This document shows, one piece after another, positions 38,631-47,693 of a DNA stretch of 64,000 bases. Numbering within the stretch: the first letter of the stretch is position 1; the number at the start of each line of letters is the position of its first letter. Source of the stretch: an uncultured Clostridia bacterium (GTDB lineage: Bacteria > Bacillota > Clostridia > TANB77 > CAG-508); NCBI GenBank assembly GCA_928721915.1, contig CAKMVZ010000006.1, forward strand, positions 1 to 64,000, read 5' to 3'. The notes beneath the pieces were generated by a model. The model had not been told where the DNA came from. It ran no database searches and saw only the letters and a list, made by a program, of their open reading frames with translations. The translations under genes and the position numbers were made by a program.

Positions 38631-39620
38631 ATGTCAAAAATAGATGAAAAAGAATTAAAGAATTTGTTTGATGAATTTAAAGAAGATAATAAAAGTAATT
38701 TTGAAAAATTTTATTTAAAATATAATAAACTAGTATATGGTATAGCTTTTAGTATATTAAAAAATAAAGAAGATTCAGAAGATATTGTACAAATTGTATT
38801 TTCAAAGTTATATTCCTTAAGTAAAGAAAATTTTCCAAGTAAAAGCGAGGCAAGCTGGATATATTCTTTAACTAAAAATGAAACAATATCTTTTTTAAGA
38901 AAACAAAGTAATAATATAAATTTTGATAATATATATGAAATTCAGGATTATAATAATGAAATTAATAATGTCATTGATAAAATTGAATTTAATAGTTTGA
39001 TTGATAAATTAAATGAATTAGAAAAACAGATAGTTTCTTTAAAAATTATAAGTGGATTTTCATTTGATGAAATAGGGAGGCTATTAAAACTGCCTACAGG
39101 AACAGTAAAATGGAAGTATTATAAATCTATAAATAATTTAAAGGTTTTGTTAGGTAGTCTAGGAATGTTTATAATTACTTTTGTGATTGGAATAAAAACT
39201 TTATTTAATAAAGATAGAAGTATTAATCAAGAGGAATTTATAGTAAATGATGAAATTTTAAATGATGAGAATTTAAATGAAATAGTTCAAAATGAAGGTG
39301 AAGAACAGAATATTGAAGATAATAGAAGTAGCATAAATCAAGAGCAATTTAATGATATAGAGAATAAATCAGATGATGCAGAAAAACAAAGTATAATAGA
39401 AAATTTAACTATTGAAAATGAAATAGAAGATGAGAAGCAAAACACAATACAAAATACTATAGAAGGTACAACTGAAAGTTTAAAAAGTAATAATTTAAAT
39501 GAAGAAAATACAAATTTATTAGGGATAGGAATATGTGGAATTTCAATAATTTTTTTAATTTTAACTATAATTTATTTAATAAAATATCAACTAAAATATA
39601 ATAAAAAATCGTCTAAATAG
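38631..39620 (+). CDS. ECF-type sigma factor with two membrane helices
   Basis: The 329-residue protein begins with sigma region 2 (about 26-60, YKLVYGIAFSILKNKEDSEDIVQ-type) and region 4 (about 127-172, SFDEIGRLLKLPTGTVKWKYY). A membrane helix follows at about 175-193, then a long acidic Asn/Glu-rich segment (200-295) and a second helix at about 298-320 with a basic end. This places the sigma domains in the cytoplasm on a membrane anchor, with the acidic segment outside. Such a protein could be its own anti-sigma device. The weak start context (no clear ribosome site beyond AAGGGG) is noted. Confidence 0.78.
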   Translation: MSKIDEKELKNLFDEFKEDNKSNFEKFYLKYNKLVYGIAFSILKNKEDSEDIVQIVFSKLYSLSKENFPSKSEASWIYSLTKNETISFLRKQSNNINFDNIYEIQDYNNEINNVIDKIEFNSLIDKLNELEKQIVSLKIISGFSFDEIGRLLKLPTGTVKWKYYKSINNLKVLLGSLGMFIITFVIGIKTLFNKDRSINQEEFIVNDEILNDENLNEIVQNEGEEQNIEDNRSSINQEQFNDIENKSDDAEKQSIIENLTIENEIEDEKQNTIQNTIEGTTESLKSNNLNEENTNLLGIGICGISIIFLILTIIYLIKYQLKYNKKSSK

Positions 39621-39668
39621 TAGATTACTTGAGTAATTTAAAAGTTTTATAAGAAAGGAAAAATAATT

Positions 39669-40871
39669 ATGAAGAAAAAAATTATATTAATTGTAGTTTT
39701 GATTATATTATTGATATTATTAATTCCAATACCAATAAAATTAAGAGATGGAGGAAGTACAGAATATAGAGCTTTATTGTATACAGTAACTAGATATAAT
39801 AAGCTAGATGAGTCAAATGCAACAAAATTTGTTAATGGTACTAAGATTGAAATTTTAGGATTTGAAATATATAATAATACTATAGAAAACCTTAAAAATC
39901 AAGAGAATTCAGAGGATTTATCAGTAGCATTAACTTTAGAAGATGAAATTCAAAATGATACAATTTGGTGTGGAACTTTTCAGCTTATATGGAATGATTT
40001 AAAAAATGATTTGGCAAAACAAGATATAGTATTTACCCCTCAGTTAGATGTTGTAAATAATTTAAATAAAGAAACTTTTACAACTGATGATTTATCAGAA
40101 GAATATTATTATAAAAAACTAGGTACGCCATCTCTTGAATTAAAGGAAGAAATAAAAAATGCTATAAAGGAAAAATTTAATGAGACGAGTGATATACTAG
40201 ATGATTTTGACTGGAAAAATGCAAAACCAGAGGATTATTTCTTATATGTAATGCTAAAAAAAGAATTTGAGTTTGAAACAGAATTTGAAGAGCTAGAAAA
40301 TGGCAATTTTAAGGATTATGAAAATATAAAATACTTTGGAATAGAAAAAGATGAAACTGGAAATTTAAAAAATCAAGTTCAAGTTTTATATTATAATTCA
40401 AAAGATGATTTTGCAATTAAATTATTAACAAAAGAAAATGATGAAGTAATTTTAAGTAAAAACCCTCAAGGAAAGACATTTAATGAAATATATAAAAATA
40501 TATTGAATAAGCAAAATGAATATGTTGGAGAGAAAAATTTACAAAAAGGAGAACAATTAAAAGTTCCAAATATAAGTATTAATACAAAAAAAGAATTTAC
40601 AGAGATAGAAAATAAGTTATTTACATTTTCAAATAATGATGAATATAAAATTTCAAAAGCTTTGCAAACAATAAAATTTGATCTAGATAGAAAAGGTGGA
40701 AAAATAACTAGTGAAGCAGGAATGATGGTTCAAAGGCAATCTGTGGAATATGAACCAGAAGAAAAAAGAGAATTCTTTTTAGATGATACTTTTGCACTAT
40801 TTTTAATAGAAAGTGGAAAAGATACACCATATTTTGCAGCTTTAATTGATGATATAACAAAATTTCAATAA
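39669..40871 (+). CDS. Membrane-anchored protein of unknown function
   Basis: A 400-residue protein with an N-terminal signal-anchor (about 3-23), then PIPIKLRDGGSTEYRALLYTVTRY, a short motif I have seen in small clostridial lipoprotein-like proteins. The rest is hydrophilic and acidic with no domain I can name. It follows the membrane-anchored sigma factor by 48 bases after AAGAAAGGAA and is probably its partner or target. Ends just before a bidirectional terminator. Confidence 0.65.
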   Translation: MKKKIILIVVLIILLILLIPIPIKLRDGGSTEYRALLYTVTRYNKLDESNATKFVNGTKIEILGFEIYNNTIENLKNQENSEDLSVALTLEDEIQNDTIWCGTFQLIWNDLKNDLAKQDIVFTPQLDVVNNLNKETFTTDDLSEEYYYKKLGTPSLELKEEIKNAIKEKFNETSDILDDFDWKNAKPEDYFLYVMLKKEFEFETEFEELENGNFKDYENIKYFGIEKDETGNLKNQVQVLYYNSKDDFAIKLLTKENDEVILSKNPQGKTFNEIYKNILNKQNEYVGEKNLQKGEQLKVPNISINTKKEFTEIENKLFTFSNNDEYKISKALQTIKFDLDRKGGKITSEAGMMVQRQSVEYEPEEKREFFLDDTFALFLIESGKDTPYFAALIDDITKFQ

Positions 40872-40902
40872 AATTTTTAGTGAAAAAAAAGATAAGAAAC
40901 AA

Positions 40903-40949
40903 GTGACAATTGAGGTACAGGAGAATCATGCCTCAATTGTCACTAAATT
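40903..40949. terminator. Bidirectional terminator between convergent genes
   Basis: Thirteen-base-pair perfect stem GTGACAATTGAGG/CCTCAATTGTCAC with a 15-base loop; T tracts on both strands. Confidence 0.85.
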
Positions 40950-40968
40950 TTTACAGCTCATTTAATTT

Positions 40969-41689
40969 TTATATTTCTAATATTTCTTCAGCTTTTTTTA
41001 CATCTTCATTAGTTGCTTGTCTTACATTTTCTAAAGGATATTCAAGACCGAAGTTTTTCCCATTTAAATTTACCTAAATTGTGATAAGGTAAAATTTCTA
41101 TTTTTTTTACAGAATTTAAGCTAGATATAAATTCTTTTAGTTTAAGTAAATCTTGTTTATCATCAGTATAACCAGGAACTAAAACTTGTCTTATCCACAT
41201 TGGAATACGGTTATTACTTAAATATTTTGCAAAATTTAAATTATTTTTGTTTGAAGTTCCGATTAAATCAATAGATTTTTCTTTATCAATATGTTTTATA
41301 TCAAGCAAAACTAAATCAGTATATTTTAAAAGCTCCTTTATTTTATCATTTATAGGAAGACTTCCAGCTGTATCTAAAGCTGTATGAATATTTTTTTCTT
41401 TTAGTCTTTTAAAAAGCTCTGTTACAAATTCTACTTGAAGTAAAGGCTCTCCTCCAGAAACGGTGACGCCTCCACTAGATGCTTCAAAATAAGATTTTGA
41501 ACGTAATATTTTTTTAATTAATTCATCTACAGTATATGTTTTGCCAGAATTTATTTCCCAAGTGTCTCTATTATGACAATATTTACATTTTAGTGGACAT
41601 CCTTGCATAAATACTACAAATCGAATTCCTGGTCCGTCAACTGTTCCTAAAGTTTCAAGTGAATGAATTCTTCCTAATAACTCGTCCAT
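40969..41689 (-). CDS. pflA: Pyruvate formate-lyase activating enzyme, with one +1 CGG site
   Basis: A radical-SAM enzyme that installs the glycyl radical on PflB. The cluster motif CPLKCKYC (CxxxCxxC) lies near residues 30-37, with the SAM-binding GGVTVSGGEPLLQ near 75-87. On the minus strand a zero-frame CGG at 41050-41048 is skipped to give EKLGLEYPLENV and a normal end at 40969, 239 residues. This is the only plus-one site in a minus-strand gene in the window, and the extra C is again on the coding strand. Downstream of pflB. Confidence 0.93.
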
Positions 41690-41707
41690 ATTTTTCCTTT
41701 CTAAAAA

Positions 41708-41740
41708 ATGCTATAGCTTAAATTGGTTAAGTTATAGCAT
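41708..41740 (-). terminator. Hairpin between pflB and pflA
   Basis: Thirteen-position stem ATGCTATAGCTTA/TAAGTTATAGCAT with one mismatch, followed on the minus strand by T. It probably lowers pflA expression relative to pflB. Confidence 0.7.
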
Positions 41741-41755
41741 TTATTTAATTAATTT

Positions 41756-43990
41756 TTAAATTTTTTCATGAATAGTTCTATTTATAACATCTAATTGTTG
41801 TTCACGAGTAAGTTTTGTAAAGTTAACTGCATAACCAGAAACTCTAATTGTAAGCTGAGGATATTTTTCAGGATGATCCATTGCATCTATAAGTAAACTT
41901 CTATCAAAAACATTTACATTTACATGATGTGGATTTTGAACAAAATATCCATCTAATAAAGATGTTAAATTTTTAATTCTTTCTTCTTGAGAATGACCTA
42001 ATGTTGAAGGTGTTATTGCAAAGGTATAAGAAATTCCATCTTCTGAATAACTATATGGCAATTTTGCCATTGTATTTAAAACAGCGATTGCGCCTTCTGT
42101 ATCCCTTCCATGAACTGGGTTTGCACCAGGTCCGAATGGAGTTCCAGCTCTTCTTCCATCTGGAGTATTACCAGTAGCTTTACCATATACAACATTTGAT
42201 GTTATAGTTAAAATTGACATTGTAGGTTTTGCATTTCTATATGTTGGTTGTTTACGAAGTTTATTCATAAATGTTTCAACAATTTTAACTGCAATGCTAT
42301 CAACTCTATCATCATCATTTCCATATTTTGGAAAATCTCCTTCGATTTTGTAATCTACTGCTAAACCTGTTTCATCTCTAATAACTTTTACTTTAGCATA
42401 TTTCATAGCAGAAAAGCTATCTGCAACTATTGAAAGTCCTGCAATTCCACATGCCATAGTACGTAAAATATCTTTATCATGAAGAGCCATTTCTAGGCTT
42501 TCATAAGCATATTTATCATGCATATAATGAATTATATTTAAAGCATTCATATAAATTCTTGCAACATAGTCCATCATATTATCAAATTTTTCCCAAACTT
42601 CATTATAATCTAAATATTCAGAAGTTACAGGAGCAAATTTTGGAGTAACTTGTTTTCCAGAAACTTCATCTCTACCACCATTTATTGCATAAGTTAAAGT
42701 TTTTGCTAAGTTTGCTCTTGCTCCAAAGAATTGCATTTGTTTTCCTATTCTCATTGCAGAAACACAGCAAGCAATTCCATAATCATCGCCCCAATAATCT
42801 CTCATTAAATCATCATTTTCATATTGAATAGCACTTGTTTTAATTGACATTTTTGAACAAAAGTCTTTAAATCCCTTAGGAAATCTTGTTGACCAAAGAA
42901 CTGTTAAGTTTGGCTCAGGAGAAGGTCCTAAAGTTGTTAAAGTATGAAGAACTCTAAATGAGTTTTTAGTAACTAAAGTTCTTCCGTCAATTCCCATACC
43001 ACCAATACTTTCAGTTACCCAAACAGGGTCGCCACTAAATAATTCGTCATATTCAGGAGTTCTTAAGAAACGAACCAATCTTAGTTTCATAACAAAGTGA
43101 TCCATTAATTCTTGAGCTGTTTCTTCTGTTAAAGTTCCATTTTTTAAATCTTTTTCGATATATATATCAATAAAAGTAGAAGTTCTACCAATACTCATTG
43201 CAGCACCATTTTGTTGTTTTATTGCTCCTAAGTATCCAAAATATAACCATTGAATAGCTTCTTTTGCATTTTTTGCAGGTTTTGAAATATCATATCCATA
43301 TTTTTGAGCCATAATTTTTAAGTCTTCTAAAGCTTGAATTTGGTCATGAATTTCTTCTCTTTCTCTTATAAGATCTTCAGTAATATTATTTGCAGTAGTT
43401 AATGCATATTGCTCTTTTTTATCTTCTATTAAAGCGTCAATTCCGTATAAAGCAACTCTTCTATAATCTCCAATAATTCTACCACGTCCATATCCATCAG
43501 GAAGTCCTGTAACTAAGTGAGAACTTCTTGCTGCTCTTATTTCAGGAGTATAAACTGCAAAAACTCCGTCATTATGTGTTCTTCTATAATTATGATAGAT
43601 ATCTTCTATTTTTTCATCGACTTTTCTATTATAAGCTTCGCATGATTTTTCTACAATTCTGATTCCACCTTCTGGCATAATAGCTCTTTTTAAAGGCTTG
43701 TCAGTTTGAAGACCAACAATTTCTTCTAAATCTTTATCAATATATCCGGCTTCATGACTAGTAATAGTTGATGCTCTGTCACATGATATATCTAAAACTC
43801 CACCATTTTCTCTTTCTTTTTTATAAAGATCTAAAACTTCATTCCATAATTTTTTTGTTTTTTCAGTTGGATCTACTAAAAAAGAGTCATCTCCTTCATA
43901 TGGTGTATAATTTTTTTGAATAAAATCTCTAACATCAATATGATTTTGCCATCTGCCTTTTTTAAAATCTTTCCATTCGTCAAATTGCAT
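41756..43990 (-). CDS. pflB: Pyruvate formate-lyase
   Basis: Splits pyruvate and CoA into acetyl-CoA and formate in anaerobic fermentation. The 744-residue protein has the catalytic Cys-Cys pair in GIACCVSAM near residues 407-408 and the glycyl-radical motif RVSGYAV near residue 719. The strong AGGAGG site precedes the ATG. Followed by its activase gene pflA. Many out-of-frame CGG triplets, none in frame. Confidence 0.97.
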   Translation of the reverse strand: MQFDEWKDFKKGRWQNHIDVRDFIQKNYTPYEGDDSFLVDPTEKTKKLWNEVLDLYKKERENGGVLDISCDRASTITSHEAGYIDKDLEEIVGLQTDKPLKRAIMPEGGIRIVEKSCEAYNRKVDEKIEDIYHNYRRTHNDGVFAVYTPEIRAARSSHLVTGLPDGYGRGRIIGDYRRVALYGIDALIEDKKEQYALTTANNITEDLIREREEIHDQIQALEDLKIMAQKYGYDISKPAKNAKEAIQWLYFGYLGAIKQQNGAAMSIGRTSTFIDIYIEKDLKNGTLTEETAQELMDHFVMKLRLVRFLRTPEYDELFSGDPVWVTESIGGMGIDGRTLVTKNSFRVLHTLTTLGPSPEPNLTVLWSTRFPKGFKDFCSKMSIKTSAIQYENDDLMRDYWGDDYGIACCVSAMRIGKQMQFFGARANLAKTLTYAINGGRDEVSGKQVTPKFAPVTSEYLDYNEVWEKFDNMMDYVARIYMNALNIIHYMHDKYAYESLEMALHDKDILRTMACGIAGLSIVADSFSAMKYAKVKVIRDETGLAVDYKIEGDFPKYGNDDDRVDSIAVKIVETFMNKLRKQPTYRNAKPTMSILTITSNVVYGKATGNTPDGRRAGTPFGPGANPVHGRDTEGAIAVLNTMAKLPYSYSEDGISYTFAITPSTLGHSQEERIKNLTSLLDGYFVQNPHHVNVNVFDRSLLIDAMDHPEKYPQLTIRVSGYAVNFTKLTREQQLDVINRTIHEKI

Positions 43991-44034
43991 AGTTATTATC
44001 CTCCTTTTTTATTGCGTATAAACTATAAACATAT

Positions 44035-44061
44035 ATTATAGATAATACTTTTAATTTACAA
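44035..44061 (-). promoter_or_regulatory. Candidate pflB promoter
   Basis: On the minus strand TTGTAA and TATAAT with a short 15-base spacer, which suggests a need for activation. Confidence 0.4.
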
Positions 44062-44077
44062 GTTGCGTTTGCAACTT
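44060..44077. promoter_or_regulatory. Palindromic candidate operator upstream of pflB
   Basis: AAGTTGC-GTTT-GCAACTT, a perfect seven-base inverted repeat with four-base spacer, abutting the candidate -35 box. Placed for an activator or repressor of pflB. It does not match the Fnr or Rex consensus closely. Confidence 0.5.
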
Positions 44078-44197
44078 TTTTAAAAAGCAATATAAATAAT
44101 ATTTTTAGTATTTGATTTATTCCGATTAAATATTCTAGCATATATATGCAAAAAAAACAATTAAAAAATGACAAAATTTTTCAAAAAAAATAAATAG

Positions 44198-44225
44198 GCA
44201 AAAAAGCCTTTTAAAGGCTTTTTGT
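44198..44225 (+). terminator. Terminator-like hairpin before the unknown operon
   Basis: AAAAAGCCTTT/AAAGGCTTTTTG with one-base loop, just upstream of a promoter. Confidence 0.55.
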
Positions 44226-44254
44226 TTGACAATTTACATAATGTAGTTTATAAT
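44226..44254 (+). promoter_or_regulatory. Consensus sigma-A promoter of the five-gene unknown operon
   Basis: TTGACA and TATAAT with a 17-base spacer, both boxes perfect, about 36 bases before the first start codon. Confidence 0.85.
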
Positions 44255-44290
44255 AAAATGAGTTTTATAAAAGGGGAGAATATTAATTAA

Positions 44291-46657
44291 ATGAAAGAAA
44301 GAATATTAACTGGAGTAGAGACTTTAAATGAGATTTGGAATGAAATTTTTTTAAATGCAATTTATGTTGGAAAAATTTATGTTAAAGGTAATAAGTTTCA
44401 TATGGTTGTTAATGGTACAGATAATATTATTAATGCCAAACAATTTAAAGCGGCATTTCAAGTTACTTTTGATAAAGTTTATAAAGAAACTATATATCCT
44501 GTATTTAATCTTAATTCATTTTCAAGTGAACAAGCCGAAACAATTTGTATATGGCTTGATCCGACTTTAAAAGATTTGGGAATAAATGGTTATGATGAAT
44601 ATAGACAAAGATTAGAAGATAAATTTACAAAAGGTGGAAAAAATTATAATCCTGTAACTACAAATTTATTTAGAATTCAATTAAGAAATACATTAATAGA
44701 TATAGATCCAGAAAGAAGAAAAAGACTTATAAGTTATATTAAACCATATCAGATATTAAATTTAAAAGATTTAGTTGATTTAGAATACTATACAGACCTT
44801 CCAAGACCTCTAGAATTACAAGAATTCAAAGATGAAAATGGTGAATTTTCTGAAACGACTAAACAGGCATTAGCAGAATTAAGCGTACGAAAATTAGTAG
44901 AATTAAAAAATTTTAAGCATAAAGTAAGTAATAGTAAAATAAAAAATTATACTCAATACATTTCACCTGAATATTTAATTAATATGGCTGAATGGAACCA
45001 AATACCTTATGAATATTTAAGTAGTTCAGATGTAACAAAAAAAGATATATTTTCTGTAAAATATGAGATGTTAATTTCTGCATTAGACAATATGGAAAAA
45101 TATCCTTCAAAATTAAGGATTACTTCACAGGATATTTTGAATGAATATGGAGTTACAGTTAGTGGTTCTAGATTTTATAAATTGGCTATGTATGGATATG
45201 TAGATAGTAAAGATGTAATTGACGTTGTTAGTAAAAATAAAATTTTAAGATTAAGTGGAGAGCCAGAAGAAAATTTATTTGATGATGAAGAAGTTCTAGC
45301 TTTTTATTCTAGTGACAGACTAACAAATATGCTTTTAAATGATAATATTGATTCTGAATTTGTTAAAAAATATAAAATGGCATTAAATGATGATGAACTA
45401 TTTAATAGAAAATCTAGAACAGTTATTGAAAAAACAAAATTTAGAATTATGACAAATGAAGAAATAGATGATAAAGATGAAACTGCTCAAAAATTACTTG
45501 TCAAAGCATATAGAATTGGCCTATGCTCACCAGAAATTTTAAAAGAAAACATAAATCAAGGGTATATTGAAGAATTATATTTAAGTGGTGAAATATCAGA
45601 TACAAATATTTTGAATTTATATAGGTATAAAGTTGTTGATGCTGATACAGTAAGAAAATATTTTTCTGAAAAAGAAATATTTGATTTTTATTTACAAGGT
45701 GACTTAGATAAAGATATAATTTCTGTATTAGAAAATATAGAAGAACGTAATGAAAATATTTTAGAGGCTGTTATGGATGGAAAAATGCCACTTTATGATG
45801 TTGCATCTTTATATATTACTGGAACTTTAGATATAAATATTTTAGAAGATGCAATAGAGTTTTCAAATGAAGAATTTAATTTTGAAACTGTAATTGATGA
45901 AAATACGGATTTTTCTAAAATTAAAGAAATGTTTGAAAGAAAAATTATTGATTATAGTTGTGTGACAAATTTAAAAGAAAATGGAATAATAACTGAAAAT
46001 CAATTAAAAGAATTAAAGAAAACAATGGATAAAGATAAATTTTTCGATGATTTAAAAGGAAAAACTTTCAAATTAGTTACAGATAGAAAAGCAAAAGAAA
46101 GAGTTCCAAGACAAAAAGATAGTTCTTTAAAAGGATATAAGCCTAAAAAAGATGAGAATGAAAAATATAAGAAAGAAAAAGAATTAATTTCTAAAATTTT
46201 AGGTTTAGATAATATTAATGAAAGTGTAGATGAATATGCATCAATTGAAAGTTATAATAATGCAGGAAGACCAACTTCATTAAATGGATATAAAATTTTT
46301 GGAAGTAAAGATAATGGATTAGTTATTTTTTCAAAATTCCAAAAAGAAAATGCAGTTTTTATAATGCCATTTTATCAAGCTGCATATTTTCTAAATTCAA
46401 GAGGTCAAGAAAATTCAAAAGATGTTGTTATAGAAGACAGAATGAAAGATAAAGCCTATTTAAAAACTCTTAATCAAGTTGAAGTTATAATGCATACAGA
46501 ATATTTTGCAAGAAATTTAAGTAGTGCTGCTTGCAAATTATCACCAGAATTTGAAGAAAAATATACAGAAGATTGTTCTTATAAAAAAGAAGTTACTGAT
46601 TTGTGTGCAGAAATGAGAAGAATTTATAGAATTGAAAAAGGTTTAGAAGAAAGATAA
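44291..46657 (+). CDS. Large protein of unknown function, first gene of operon
   Basis: A 788-residue hydrophilic protein with no signal peptide or membrane helix. The middle part (about 320-600) is rich in short helical units with repeated endings of the kind L-Y-L-S-G-E-I / Y-L-Q-G-D-L / Y-I-T-G-T-L, suggesting an alpha-solenoid of roughly 20-residue repeats. I do not recognise a family. The C-terminal 120 residues (GYKIFGSKDNGLVIFSKF...) look like a separate alpha-beta domain. It starts a five-gene operon of similarly unknown proteins. Confidence 0.75.
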   Translation: MKERILTGVETLNEIWNEIFLNAIYVGKIYVKGNKFHMVVNGTDNIINAKQFKAAFQVTFDKVYKETIYPVFNLNSFSSEQAETICIWLDPTLKDLGINGYDEYRQRLEDKFTKGGKNYNPVTTNLFRIQLRNTLIDIDPERRKRLISYIKPYQILNLKDLVDLEYYTDLPRPLELQEFKDENGEFSETTKQALAELSVRKLVELKNFKHKVSNSKIKNYTQYISPEYLINMAEWNQIPYEYLSSSDVTKKDIFSVKYEMLISALDNMEKYPSKLRITSQDILNEYGVTVSGSRFYKLAMYGYVDSKDVIDVVSKNKILRLSGEPEENLFDDEEVLAFYSSDRLTNMLLNDNIDSEFVKKYKMALNDDELFNRKSRTVIEKTKFRIMTNEEIDDKDETAQKLLVKAYRIGLCSPEILKENINQGYIEELYLSGEISDTNILNLYRYKVVDADTVRKYFSEKEIFDFYLQGDLDKDIISVLENIEERNENILEAVMDGKMPLYDVASLYITGTLDINILEDAIEFSNEEFNFETVIDENTDFSKIKEMFERKIIDYSCVTNLKENGIITENQLKELKKTMDKDKFFDDLKGKTFKLVTDRKAKERVPRQKDSSLKGYKPKKDENEKYKKEKELISKILGLDNINESVDEYASIESYNNAGRPTSLNGYKIFGSKDNGLVIFSKFQKENAVFIMPFYQAAYFLNSRGQENSKDVVIEDRMKDKAYLKTLNQVEVIMHTEYFARNLSSAACKLSPEFEEKYTEDCSYKKEVTDLCAEMRRIYRIEKGLEER

Positions 46658-46694
46658 TATGCTAAAGATATAGAAGAAAGGGTTTTAGAGTAAT

Positions 46695-47591
46695 ATGGAT
46701 AATTTACAAAATAAAATGAAAGAGTTAACTAATATAAATAATTACAGATTTAAACAAGAAGTTGTAAAAAATATTTTAGTTGAATTTAAAAATGAATTTA
46801 AAAAAACAAATTTTGAGAAAGCAATATTAATAGATAAAAAGAAACACCCAGTAAATACTAATTATATAGAACTTATTAATTTGATTGATAAATATATAAA
46901 AAATGATAAATATTATTTAAAATTTACAACAGAAAATATTATAGATGGTTATGGAAATATTGCTGTTTCTTATAATGGAAATCCGTATATTACTTTAAAA
47001 TTAGCTTTAATGGCTCTTAAATCACATAATAATATAGTATTTTTTTCTCAAAAATATTATGGTATAAATTCTATTATAATTCAAAGCCTAAATAATGCTT
47101 GCAAAAAATTAAATTATATTGAAAAAATAGCTTTAGTAGAATTTAATGATAATGATAAAATTGTTCAAAATCAATCTTTATTTGATTTAATGATTTTTGT
47201 AGGAGATAAAAGAGAATTTTTAAAAATAAAAAGAAAATTAAATATACCAGTAATTTTTAGTGGATATAATTATATTGATGTTTATGTTGAAAGCAAAGAA
47301 TTTAAGGAATTACTTTTAGATCTTGACAAATATACAAGAGAAAAAGATATTACTGTTAATTATTTTGATAATACTTCTTTTAAAGAAACAATTGAATTTA
47401 TAAATAAATATGAAGTTTCAGATTGTTTTGTACTTTTATCTAAAAATACTGATATAATATATAAATTTATGTCTCAAATAAGAGTTAATAATTTTTATAT
47501 TAATCAAAATCCTTTTTTAAATGGATATGAATTTGAAATTGATGAAAAAAAATTAGTTTATAATAAAAAAATATTTCTTAAAAAAATATAG
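46695..47591 (+). CDS. Unknown protein with weak aldehyde-dehydrogenase-like features
   Basis: A 298-residue cytoplasmic protein. Segments such as LALMALKSHNNIVFFSQKYYGINSIIIQSL and CFVLLSKNTDIIYKFMSQIRVNNFYINQNPF recall the NAD-binding and C-terminal regions of ALDH/ProA-type enzymes, but the catalytic Cys motif is not evident, so it would be a degenerate relative. This is inference from pattern only. Second gene of the operon. Confidence 0.5.
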   Translation: MDNLQNKMKELTNINNYRFKQEVVKNILVEFKNEFKKTNFEKAILIDKKKHPVNTNYIELINLIDKYIKNDKYYLKFTTENIIDGYGNIAVSYNGNPYITLKLALMALKSHNNIVFFSQKYYGINSIIIQSLNNACKKLNYIEKIALVEFNDNDKIVQNQSLFDLMIFVGDKREFLKIKRKLNIPVIFSGYNYIDVYVESKEFKELLLDLDKYTREKDITVNYFDNTSFKETIEFINKYEVSDCFVLLSKNTDIIYKFMSQIRVNNFYINQNPFLNGYEFEIDEKKLVYNKKIFLKKI

Positions 47592-47693
47592 ACTTTTAAA
47601 CAATTTATGTATATAATAATAAAAAATATAAGGAGCATTAGGTTTATTGCTCCTATATTATTTAAAAAAGAAGCAAGTTTGGAGGTCTTTAAT

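Larger units (their letters stand above)
43991..44290. other. Divergent intergenic region
   Basis: Holds the pflB ribosome site and promoter with palindrome on the left, then an AT-rich stretch, a small terminator-like hairpin (44198-44225) and the plus-strand promoter of the unknown operon. No gene seen. Confidence 0.7.
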
